9,095 bases of DNA, from contig CAZCLD010000054.1 in the NCBI GenBank assembly GCA_964499425.1, positions 1 to 9,095 on the forward strand, read 5' to 3'. The stretch comes from JAQBYK01 sp964499425. Its GTDB lineage: Bacteria > Patescibacteriota > Gracilibacteria > UBA1369 > LOWO2-01-FULL-3. Under the pieces are notes generated by a model. That model saw nothing but the letters and a program-made list of their open reading frames with translations, made no database searches and was not told the origin of the DNA. The translations under genes and the position numbers were made by a program. Positions 1 to 6,515 of this stretch are shown here, one piece after another. The stretch's first letter is position 1, and the number at the start of each line of letters is the position of its first letter.

Positions 1-145
1 CAGAGCGCACTTTCCCCCCCCTCATCCCTTCTTTCACTCCAGCCTTAAATAGAATTGTCGGATTAGTGGTTACACCCCTGACAATACCCATTTTGTAGAA
101 CTTTTTGACCTCTTCAATGTTTCCAGTATCCAAAAATATTGCCAT
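1..145 (-). CDS. Small (TalC/fructose-6-phosphate aldolase-type) transaldolase, N-terminal part only
   Basis: The first 48 residues of a class I aldolase of the small transaldolase family are present; the rest lies beyond the left edge. The reading starts MAIFLDTGNIEEVKKF and contains GVTTNPTILF, the hallmark N-terminal strand and loop of this family, whose Schiff-base lysine would come later. The family moves dihydroxyacetone units between sugar phosphates (sedoheptulose-7-P and fructose-6-P) or cleaves fructose-6-P; the fragment cannot tell these apart. The ATG at 145 is preceded by GAGGAGG (157-151) at 5-base spacing, which fixes the start. It follows the SIS-isomerase gene by 34 bases in the same direction, so a role in supplying a heptose-type precursor is likely (inference). 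A run of eight C on the plus strand (14-21) lies inside the frame, which stays open through it. Confidence 0.85.
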   Translation of the reverse strand, partial: MAIFLDTGNIEEVKKFYKMGIVRGVTTNPTILFKAGVKEGMRGGKVRS

Positions 146-179
146 AGCATCCTCCTCGTAATTGTTAAAAGCTTTCCTT

Positions 180-782
180 TTATTTCTTTGCTGTTGTTTC
201 CCATTTATTGCCGCACTGCATGATTCGTGGATCAGAAACAATTAAATGCCAAATTACCCCCTGAAAAGATTCTGTATGCGGGGTAATGGTATCAGGATTT
301 ACCGGCGGAATGACAACACAGGCATCCGCAACCTGGGCCGTATATCCTCCATCCCGGCCAACTATTCCTAATATCCTGGCATTCTGATTTTTAGCATATT
401 CCAGAGCATAAACGATATTAGTGCTAATATCCTTTTCCCTACTGCCACCACCTACTGAAAGCACTAACACTCCATCTTTACTACACAGATTACTTCCTTT
501 AAGCCATTCACTAAAAACAGTGTGCCAACCTTCATCGTTAGTCCTTGCCGTTAACTCCGAAATATTATCCGCCGGAGTATAGGCTTCAAACCCAGCAATC
601 TTTCTGAAATCATTCACAGCATGCGAACAATTTCCTGCACTGCCACCAACACCTATAAGGAAAAGACGTCCTTTCTCTTGTCGAATGGCTAGCAACAAAT
701 CAATCATCTTCTCAATATTAGATCTATCAATCTTGTCCAGAATAGCAACTGCCTCATTTAAATAATTATCTACATAAGACAT
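180..782 (-). CDS. SIS-domain sugar-phosphate isomerase, phosphoheptose isomerase (GmhA)-like
   Basis: This 200-residue protein is a single SIS domain, the usual length for GmhA (sedoheptulose-7-phosphate isomerase, a cytosolic enzyme). Visible motifs are GVGGSAG (44-50), the phosphate-binding loop; SVGGGS (109-114), the second sugar-phosphate loop; GRDGG (142-146); and a C-terminal TPHTESFQGVIWH (167-179). Aligning from memory with E. coli GmhA, catalytic/metal positions His61, Glu65, Gln172 and His180 correspond here to His54, Asp58, Glu171 and His179, so two of four are substituted. The TPHTE-FQ-WH ending is, as I recall, typical of SIS proteins in polysaccharide clusters. Start: ATG at 782 with AAGGAG (795-790) 7 bases upstream. 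It sits 18 bases after the methyltransferase-like gene and 34 before the transaldolase, supporting sedoheptulose-7-P as substrate (inference). Another sugar-phosphate isomerase or a binding function remains possible. Confidence 0.85.
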   Translation of the reverse strand: MSYVDNYLNEAVAILDKIDRSNIEKMIDLLLAIRQEKGRLFLIGVGGSAGNCSHAVNDFRKIAGFEAYTPADNISELTARTNDEGWHTVFSEWLKGSNLCSKDGVLVLSVGGGSREKDISTNIVYALEYAKNQNARILGIVGRDGGYTAQVADACVVIPPVNPDTITPHTESFQGVIWHLIVSDPRIMQCGNKWETTAKK

Positions 783-800
783 AGTAATTCTCCTTATATA

Positions 801-1811
801 CTATTTCTTTCTTAATAATACCCGGCCATAAGAACTCAGTAAACTGCTCTGCAAAAACTCCTGGAAATTCCTTTTTATTTGTTCATTTTTATTCTTCAGC
901 ATATATTCCACAAACCTGGGCAGTTTTACGGAAGTATCTTGCTGAAATGCCTTATTCACAATTGCCACATCAAGGATGCCTGGGGTACTGAATTCCAGAC
1001 ACTCAAAACCATGACGTATAAACAATGACTTCAATCCTTCTACGGAAAATACATTAAGCCGGTCCGGAGGATAAAGATTCTCTGCCTTAGCCCAAAGCGT
1101 CTGCAAATCAAAACCAGAAATTAATATTGCCGTTACAAAACATAGTCCGCCATTTCTTAACATATCACTTATCTTACCAAAGAAGCTCTCAACATCTGCG
1201 GTGCGGTCACCCACTTCAAAAACAGAAATAACATCAATCTCTCCTTTTAGGGCAATTTTTTGCAAAGGAGTATTAATTATTTCTAAACCAGCAGATTGCT
1301 TTTCCGGCATCAAAAAGGGATTAATCAGGGTTTTCTTCTGAAAGCTGCCTGTGGCCATTAATTCTTCAATGTAACCATACTGGTCAGTATTTATATCAAC
1401 GATATGCTTTGCTTCCGGCAAATATTCCATTGTTGATTCCAGAATCCACTGAAACCTGGGTTTAATGATTTTTTCTTTTCTCTTCTTGCCCGTCATCCGT
1501 GAAAGTTTCTTTCGCCAAAATATCCTTGCCGGTGAATCCTTATAATAATAATCCAGGCAGACCTCACTGGGACGAGGAGAAACATAAAGCGTCCGGCAAT
1601 CAGCACACTCCCGGTACTGCAGTCCAAACTTCTTAAATGAAGACTCTATCTTTACGCTTTGACAGCCGGGACAAGAACATTCCTTGAGATCTTTATCCTT
1701 TATCAGAAAAACACTTACATCTTTTTCAGCATTACGAAGATATTCCTGCAATAAATCAGAAGGCTTAAAATCAATTTCATTATATTCATCGGCAATAACA
1801 ATGTTCTTCAT
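801..1811 (-). CDS. Zinc-ribbon methyltransferase-fold protein with degraded SAM motif
   Basis: The protein has 336 residues from the chosen start. Residues 47-72 hold two CxxC pairs (Cys47/Cys50 and Cys69/Cys72, the latter followed by RTLYVSPRP), the putative zinc-binding module that precedes many class I methyltransferase domains in sugar clusters. The C-terminal half resembles the end of that fold: a GGLCFVTAILISGFD strand and turn (221-235), YPPDRLNVFS (247-256) and STPGILDVAIV (275-285), typical of polysaccharide-cluster methyltransferases. Motif I, normally D-x-G-x-G, reads VDINTDQYGYIEEL (138-151) and lacks the first glycines, so SAM binding is doubtful. The ATG at 1811 is chosen over an in-frame ATG at 1838 because AAAGGAG (1825-1819) sits 7 bases before 1811 and would lie inside the longer protein. 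It overlaps the end of the oxidoreductase gene by 26 bases, suggesting translational coupling. Substrate unknown. Confidence 0.75.
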   Translation of the reverse strand: MKNIVIADEYNEIDFKPSDLLQEYLRNAEKDVSVFLIKDKDLKECSCPGCQSVKIESSFKKFGLQYRECADCRTLYVSPRPSEVCLDYYYKDSPARIFWRKKLSRMTGKKRKEKIIKPRFQWILESTMEYLPEAKHIVDINTDQYGYIEELMATGSFQKKTLINPFLMPEKQSAGLEIINTPLQKIALKGEIDVISVFEVGDRTADVESFFGKISDMLRNGGLCFVTAILISGFDLQTLWAKAENLYPPDRLNVFSVEGLKSLFIRHGFECLEFSTPGILDVAIVNKAFQQDTSVKLPRFVEYMLKNKNEQIKRNFQEFLQSSLLSSYGRVLLRKK

Positions 1812-2829
1812 TATCAATCTCCTTTGCTGATTTCGCATTACGATATGCCTTATCGATAATCTCCATCACTTTTAGGGCATCTTGAGAAGAACTGGTCGCA
1901 ACCGGTATATCATCATCAATTGCCTTAACAAAATTATCCACTTCCAGCTCCCAGGATATATCCTTGTCAAAATAGGTAGTTTCCTCAGCCGGGTTTCCAA
2001 GCGCACTCACTTCATCTTCAAATTGCCGCTTAGCAACCGTAAGACGTTCACGGCCATAACTACCGGTCTTAGATAAAAATCCTTCAACCACCAGATAGCC
2101 ATGTTCCATAATAATATCTATCTTGAAAGTATGCTTCCACAGGGTTGCTGATGAATGCAAAAAGGCCATTTGATTTTCCCGGTTCTGCAAAATCACATAA
2201 GCATTATCTTCCACTCCGAACTTCCAGAAAAAATCACTCGCGAATGATTTTACATATTCAAAATCACCACAAAAATAACGAAATAAATCCAACATATGAA
2301 TTCCTTGATCTAACAATATGCCCCCGCCCGAAATATCTTTATCATTTCTCCAGGAGTTGGAAAAATTCACTCCTCCAGACTTCCCATAGACCCCTTTCAC
2401 CCCGATAATTTTGCCAAACCGTCCGCTATCAACAATAATCTTAGCCTTAATAACACCAGGATGAAAACGATGATTAAATCCAAACATCAATTTTGCTTTA
2501 CTATTCTCGGCTTCTTTTATATTTTTTATATCAGCCAGAGAACGGCCCGGAGGTTTCTCGCAAAATACATGCTTTCCCCTGTTCATACTTTCTATACATA
2601 TTTGCGGGGAATAACTATTGGGTGTACAGACAAAGACAATATCAATATCTTCTTTTAAAAGATCGGCAAACGAGACAAAGGTACGGCAGTCGCTAATCGT
2701 CTTTAGCTTTTCTTGATCCGTTTCCACAATGCCCATCAACGCCAATCGCGGATTATTTTCTATTACCCGGCGGCGGATTTCCCCCATATAACCATAACCA
2801 ACAATGCCGCTTTTATAGACTTTTTTCAC
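1786..2829 (-). CDS. Gfo/Idh/MocA-family NAD(P)-dependent sugar oxidoreductase
   Basis: This 347-residue protein has the usual family length and two-domain plan. The N-terminal Rossmann fold opens with GIVGYGYMG (8-16), the dinucleotide loop, followed by CTPNSYSP (68-75) and CEKPPG (90-95), where Lys92 is the family's conserved catalytic lysine. The C-terminal sheet domain contains GGGILLDQGIHMLDLFRY (168-185), which supplies the conserved Asp174 and His178. Members oxidise or reduce a hydroxyl or keto group on a sugar, nucleotide sugar or cyclitol in the cytosol. The sequence does not identify the substrate; the cluster suggests a nucleotide-linked sugar (inference). The start is GTG at 2829, with a GAGAGG site (2846-2841) at an unusually long 11-base spacing, so expression may be modest. 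It follows the upstream glycosyltransferase by 23 bases and overlaps the downstream gene. Confidence 0.9.
   Translation of the reverse strand: MKKVYKSGIVGYGYMGEIRRRVIENNPRLALMGIVETDQEKLKTISDCRTFVSFADLLKEDIDIVFVCTPNSYSPQICIESMNRGKHVFCEKPPGRSLADIKNIKEAENSKAKLMFGFNHRFHPGVIKAKIIVDSGRFGKIIGVKGVYGKSGGVNFSNSWRNDKDISGGGILLDQGIHMLDLFRYFCGDFEYVKSFASDFFWKFGVEDNAYVILQNRENQMAFLHSSATLWKHTFKIDIIMEHGYLVVEGFLSKTGSYGRERLTVAKRQFEDEVSALGNPAEETTYFDKDISWELEVDNFVKAIDDDIPVATSSSQDALKVMEIIDKAYRNAKSAKEIDNEEHCYCR
1819..1825 (-). promoter_or_regulatory. Ribosome binding site deciding the start at 1811
   Basis: AAAGGAG on the minus strand, 7 bases before the ATG at 1811. It lies within the last codons of the upstream oxidoreductase gene. 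It argues that the in-frame ATG at 1838 is not used. Confidence 0.75.
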
Positions 2830-2852
2830 GATAAATTATTCCTCTCTTACAA

Positions 2853-4670
2853 TCAATTAACAAATTTCTGCAGACCATTTTCTGTTACTGGATAAAAATA
2901 ATTTCTCAGGTATTGCCTAGCCTTTTGCTGTTGCAGACAGAATTCTTCATCACTCAAGGCATAAATGCTATCAATGATATCAAGCAATCTGTCTTTTTCC
3001 GTCACCGTCCACTTTAGGGCTGTATTCTCAAATAATGGATCATAACTCAGCACAGTGCCCGAGTCAAAATGGATCACAGGCTTCCCCATCATCGATGCCT
3101 CCAGGGCCACAGAACTTCCCCAATAGATAACTATATCAGCTGATTCCACATCATCTTTAACAGATAAATTTTTTGATAAAGAAACATTGGCCATATTATC
3201 TATATCGTATTTGACATCTCTCTGAAGATTGCGAAAGGGCAGTACCGGATGATCCCTAATCACTATTTCAAGATCCTTCACATTTTCACATTCTTGCAGC
3301 ACATAATTAACTAATTTGTAAACTTTCTGCACGCCTTCCAGGCCGAGCAAAATCTTCCTTTTCTTTGCCCGGGGACCAACGGGAAGACTTTCCAGATACT
3401 CAAACCGCAGGGCACAGGCTTCTTCAACCGGAATATTCTTATAGAAACCATAACGTTCAATAATCTTTTTGGGAATAGCTCCAACCGTAAGAATTCTATC
3501 CGGCAGCGGTGCAATATCCGCATCATGCTCACTTAAAAACATGTTTGCCGAAGCCTGCGGCACCACTGTATGCTGATACCCGATAATTCTTGTGGCTGGC
3601 GAATATTTTTTCAAGGCAGACAAACACATTTTCTCCCATGGGTTATTCTCATATGTATGGACAAAAGTGTTAATGTTAATTAACTGGCAAAGTCTTTTAA
3701 TATACAAATAATGATCATATTGATAATAGATACTCCCATCCCGATAATCATCTGCAAGTTCCGTAATAACCAGGTCAGAGACATCACCGCCAAGAAAATA
3801 AACACCTTTCTTAAGTTTCAGTCTTTTTCTCAGGCAGCAAAACGCTATTTTCATAATGTCAAAATACGACAGTAAATATTCTTGCGGGATGATGATATAA
3901 TTACTGCCTTTACTAATTAACTTCACAATTTTCGCATAATTGTTAACCACATTCCCCAGGATAATCACATTTTTACCTTGCTTAATTAGATATTTCGGCA
4001 GCTGCTTAAAAAAATCATCCTGATAATTTCCCTCTAAATCGAAACATCTCTTATAGATGAATGTCTTGATTACATAATAACTGCTGCCTGCACTTAACCT
4101 TGCCTGCAGGCATTTACGCAAATAGCGCTTAGCAATATATTTACGCTTGCAGAAGTTTGCGATGATGATTATCTTCCTCAGCAACGATGTAAGACCGATA
4201 TATAACTTACTGCATACCTCTCCCAGTATACTGCGCAAAAGAATATATTCCCTGTTTTCATTCTTCAGCATCTTTATCAATGCCTGACAGATAGACACAT
4301 CCGGATTAATGATTAGTATATTACTATCTTTTTGCTCTTTCATAACATTAACTATATAATTAAATACTTGCAGTTTTTCCAATAATCCAGATTCAAATCT
4401 ATTCTTTGAAGAAGTAAAGGTCATCCACCAATCCCGGGAATTAAATTGCACCCCCAGACGACCGACAAATTCGACATATGATTCACAAAATGCCTCTTTC
4501 TGTGATTTTGAATAATCCTTTTTCCTGATTTCTGTGAATCTCTCTTCCTTAAGCACATTGGGCAATTTTTCATTTTCATTTCCCGCGATCAGATAACAAT
4601 AATGATCATGTGATTGCGCCAAATAACGCTTTAATTTATTGTTATTAACAGATATTAGAATCTTTGCCAT
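2853..4670 (-). CDS. Putative surface-carbohydrate glycosyltransferase (O_ant_LIC13510-like)
   Basis: The protein has 605 residues from the chosen start. An N-terminal region carries RDWWMTFTSSKNRF (79-92), resembling the WW...(E/S)KN motif of large surface-carbohydrate biosynthesis proteins. The C-terminal half is GT-B-like: TYENNPWEK (339-347), IIGYQHTVVP (362-371), IRDHP (471-475) and YWGSSVALEASMMGKPVI (516-533), the last resembling the nucleotide-sugar-binding loop of CDP-glycerol and Kdo transferase-type enzymes. Family assignment to O_ant_LIC13510-like proteins is from memory. No convincing signal peptide is visible; a basic, hydrophobic stretch near 155-190 may associate with the membrane. 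An in-frame ATG at 4739 exists, but the extra 23 residues would overlap the upstream gene by 59 bases; ATG 4670 has AAGAGG four bases before it and lies 10 bases after the upstream stop. Donor and acceptor are unknown. Confidence 0.75.
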   Translation of the reverse strand: MAKILISVNNNKLKRYLAQSHDHYCYLIAGNENEKLPNVLKEERFTEIRKKDYSKSQKEAFCESYVEFVGRLGVQFNSRDWWMTFTSSKNRFESGLLEKLQVFNYIVNVMKEQKDSNILIINPDVSICQALIKMLKNENREYILLRSILGEVCSKLYIGLTSLLRKIIIIANFCKRKYIAKRYLRKCLQARLSAGSSYYVIKTFIYKRCFDLEGNYQDDFFKQLPKYLIKQGKNVIILGNVVNNYAKIVKLISKGSNYIIIPQEYLLSYFDIMKIAFCCLRKRLKLKKGVYFLGGDVSDLVITELADDYRDGSIYYQYDHYLYIKRLCQLININTFVHTYENNPWEKMCLSALKKYSPATRIIGYQHTVVPQASANMFLSEHDADIAPLPDRILTVGAIPKKIIERYGFYKNIPVEEACALRFEYLESLPVGPRAKKRKILLGLEGVQKVYKLVNYVLQECENVKDLEIVIRDHPVLPFRNLQRDVKYDIDNMANVSLSKNLSVKDDVESADIVIYWGSSVALEASMMGKPVIHFDSGTVLSYDPLFENTALKWTVTEKDRLLDIIDSIYALSDEEFCLQQQKARQYLRNYFYPVTENGLQKFVN

Positions 4671-4674
4671 TATT

Positions 4675-4680
4675 CCTCTT
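4675..4680 (-). promoter_or_regulatory. Ribosome binding site deciding the start at 4670
   Basis: AAGAGG on the minus strand, four bases before the ATG at 4670 and directly after the TGA stop of the O-methyltransferase gene. The spacing is short but the placement supports the 605-residue form over the longer one from 4739. Confidence 0.55.
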
Positions 4681-5720
4681 TCAGTTAATCCTTTCGCCAA
4701 TAAATTCAAAATATTGCGAGGAAAATAAATCCTTCTCACTAAAAAACATCAACACCTTCTTATAAATATAAGGGGGAATCGGCCAAACACCAAAATGGAT
4801 CTTCTTAAAGTCATTTAAGGGATAATCCATAATCGTCAAATCATTATCATATGTTGGATAGGACTGAATCCTGTTAACCATAAAGCAATATTTCACACTA
4901 AGGAAAGGCTCTGCTTTCAGATAATAATCAAACCAGTTCCTGTTCATCTCTCCTAATGAAGCAAAATTAGTAATTAAATCTATGCTGCCAGGCGCTAATT
5001 TGTTGTAATAAAAATAAGGCACTAAAATAAAATCGTATTCATTGATAGTGTTTCTATCTATCTTATCCATATCGGACAGTTCTTTAAACCCGGCAATCTT
5101 CACTCCAGCAAAATTCATCTCCAAGAAATAACGGGCCAAAACCAGCTGTTCCGGGAAATCAAGCAACAGGCAGTGACTCTGGGGGAACTCTTTTTTTAAT
5201 AAATTGGAGAATATCCCATAGCTTGAACCAATATCCAAAGCCGTAAAATCATCCGGGAGTTCCTCTAAATTATGTTTCCTAAATAGCCCCAAATAACTAA
5301 TATGCTTTAGCCAGCGCTGATTAAACACAGCACCCTTGTAGCTAAAACAATGCGGATTACCGACAGAACTTATGGGATACTTTTTCAACAGATAGTCATA
5401 TCCTCTTTCGGCAATAACTGCATAATATTCTTTTAAGAGTTTTATGTCCCCGCGCCTGACACCGCTCAATATGTTCTTCGGATTATATAATGATGGATTA
5501 TATGTCGGGGCATCGGGTATAAAAATAGTCTCTCTTCTGAAATTTCTCAGCGCATCCGCCTTCAGTGAAAGATCGTCATTAATAAAACGCTTTGGTTCAG
5601 CGGAAACCAGAAATCTCCATTTCTTATCTAAATCCTCNNNNNNNNNNTAGACTTACGGCACAGACTATTCATTAGTTTCAGATCTTGTTCGATTCTTTCA
5701 ATTACTGCTTGCTCCTTCAT
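4681..5720 (-). CDS. Putative sugar O-methyltransferase (TIGR04371-like), broken by an assembly gap
   Basis: A class I SAM-dependent methyltransferase with motif I TALDIGSSYGIFSNLL around 5244-5197, followed by an acidic strand end CLLLDFPEQ and a VGNP segment upstream, as in the putative sugar O-methyltransferase family. The frame does not begin at the TTG at 5469. It reads open upstream to the N run (5637), with good coding sequence such as FIPDAPTYNPSLYNP. Beyond the gap an ATG at 5720 begins MKEQAVIERIEQDLKLMN and has AGGAGG (5734-5729) eight bases before it. Joining the two parts gives about 342 residues plus the gap, near family length as I recall it. Frame continuity needs a true gap of 2 mod 3 bases, so the 10 N are a placeholder. 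It lies 37 bases after the CmoA-like gene, whose product might be its methyl/carboxymethyl donor (inference). Confidence 0.8.
5638..5647. other. Assembly gap (10 N) inside the O-methyltransferase gene
   Basis: Ten consecutive N. The O-methyltransferase frame enters with one leftover base and resumes at a codon boundary, so a real gap length of 2 mod 3 is needed. The run is therefore a fixed-size scaffold filler and not a measured distance. Confidence 0.95.
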
Positions 5721-5728
5721 CTATTTAT

Positions 5729-5734
5729 CCTCCT
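5729..5734 (-). promoter_or_regulatory. Ribosome binding site for the O-methyltransferase start at 5720
   Basis: A perfect AGGAGG on the minus strand, eight bases before the ATG at 5720, in the 37-base space after the CmoA-like stop. It shows that the O-methyltransferase starts upstream of the N run. Confidence 0.8.
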
Positions 5735-5757
5735 GATCTTTTTTCAAATAAACAGAA

Positions 5758-6493
5758 TCATTTTACTGCCACTATTCCGCAAAAGTTATACCACTTATAA
5801 AAAACATCGAGATAGGCAAAGCCGTTCCTGATCAATAACTGCTTGTTTTCATCCAGCCTGTAAGGAATAAGGACATTTTCCAGCGCTTCTCTTTTCTGAG
5901 AGATCTCCATCTCTGAATAGCCTTTTCGTTTTTTCATATCATAGTACAATTTAATGNNNNNNNNNNAACATCCGGTTAAAAGTAGAATCATTGCCCAAAA
6001 CTTTCTCAATAACAATCAAACACCCTTTATCAACAAGATTATCATGAATATTTTTAATCAGAACATCCCGATAAAGGGGCCGGACAAATTGCAGCGTCAA
6101 ATTCAGCACGACCACAGAGGCATTCTTTATGCTAACCGGCTGATTTAAATCGCCACAAACAAGCTCAAAATCTTCTATTAAACCATTCCTCTTAAACCTT
6201 TCCGCACATTTATCAAGCATTGCCTGTGAATAATCGACTCCAACGAATTTTACATTCTTATTTACACTATCATGCAGGGTAGAAAGAGTTAGTCCCGTTG
6301 AGCATCCTAAATCATAGATATTCGTCCCCTCCTGAGCGAATTCAGCTGTAATCTCTCCTATCATCCGTTGTAACTCATGATATAGGGGCACACTTCGCTC
6401 AAGCATATCATCAAAAACCGCGGCAGTATCTTTGCCGAAATTAAAATCAGTCAAATTCTCTTTTTTGTCAGCAAAAATATTATCTGTCTGCAT
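5758..6493 (-). CDS. cmoA: CmoA-family carboxy-S-adenosyl-L-methionine synthase, interrupted by an assembly gap
   Basis: The family enzyme converts SAM and prephenate to Cx-SAM and phenylpyruvate. Compared from memory with E. coli CmoA (247 residues), the match runs end to end: DNIFAD near the N-terminus, ERSVPLYHELQRMIGEI (32-48), YDLGCSTG (60-67, SAM motif I), VVLNLTLQF (128-136; CmoA VVLNFTLQF), KGYSEMEISQKREALENV (187-204) and a closing YNFCGIVAVK. Arg198 aligns with E. coli Arg199, the residue that contacts the Cx-SAM carboxylate. The N run falls after Met175; joining the flanks with no missing base gives RMFIKLYYDM, the same spacing as E. coli, and 241 residues in total. ATG 6493 has AGGAGG (6504-6499) five bases upstream; the in-frame TTG at 6514 is an unneeded extension. 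No CmoB partner is present. It sits between a glycosyltransferase and a sugar O-methyltransferase, pointing to glycan rather than tRNA modification (inference). Confidence 0.88.
5957..5966. other. Assembly gap (10 N) inside the CmoA-like gene
   Basis: Ten N. The frame before it leaves two bases (TT) and the frame after it begins with one base (C), so the true gap is 0 mod 3. Spacing against CmoA suggests that no base is missing. Confidence 0.95.
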
Positions 6494-6498
6494 TCTTA

Positions 6499-6504
6499 CC
6501 TCCT
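6499..6504 (-). promoter_or_regulatory. Ribosome binding site deciding the CmoA-like start at 6493
   Basis: AGGAGG on the minus strand, five bases before ATG 6493. It lies in the 22-base space after the glycosyltransferase stop at 6516 and rules against the TTG at 6514. Confidence 0.8.
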
Positions 6505-6515
6505 CTAAGTTCAAT

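Noticed and set aside
14..21. Run of eight C (G on the coding strand) in the transaldolase as a frameshift or phase-variation switch
   Set aside because: The frame stays open through the run and ends in residues (KVRS) that fit the family as I recall it. Eight bases near a window edge is weak evidence for slippage.
1882..2895. Several plus-strand open frames of 60-87 codons between about 1882 and 2895
   Set aside because: They lie opposite the oxidoreductase gene and the end of the 605-residue glycosyltransferase gene, have no plausible ribosome sites and show no recognisable protein pattern.
3311..3532. Minus-strand 73-codon frame inside the 605-residue glycosyltransferase gene
   Set aside because: It is an alternative frame of a well-supported coding region with no family resemblance.
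5444..5650. Plus-strand open frame running into the first N run
   Set aside because: It is antisense to the upstream part of the O-methyltransferase, whose minus-strand frame reads as better protein and connects to a start with a strong ribosome site.
5721..5757. Possible terminator or promoter between the CmoA-like and O-methyltransferase genes
   Set aside because: The 37 bases hold a clear ribosome site and a short homopolymer run but no stem-loop or recognisable promoter boxes.
5758..6015. Separate 85-codon protein beginning MLLRKFWAM before the second N run
   Set aside because: Only the part after the gap (IKLYYDM onward) is real, as the C-terminus of the CmoA-like protein. The part before the gap is a shifted frame created by the 10-N filler.
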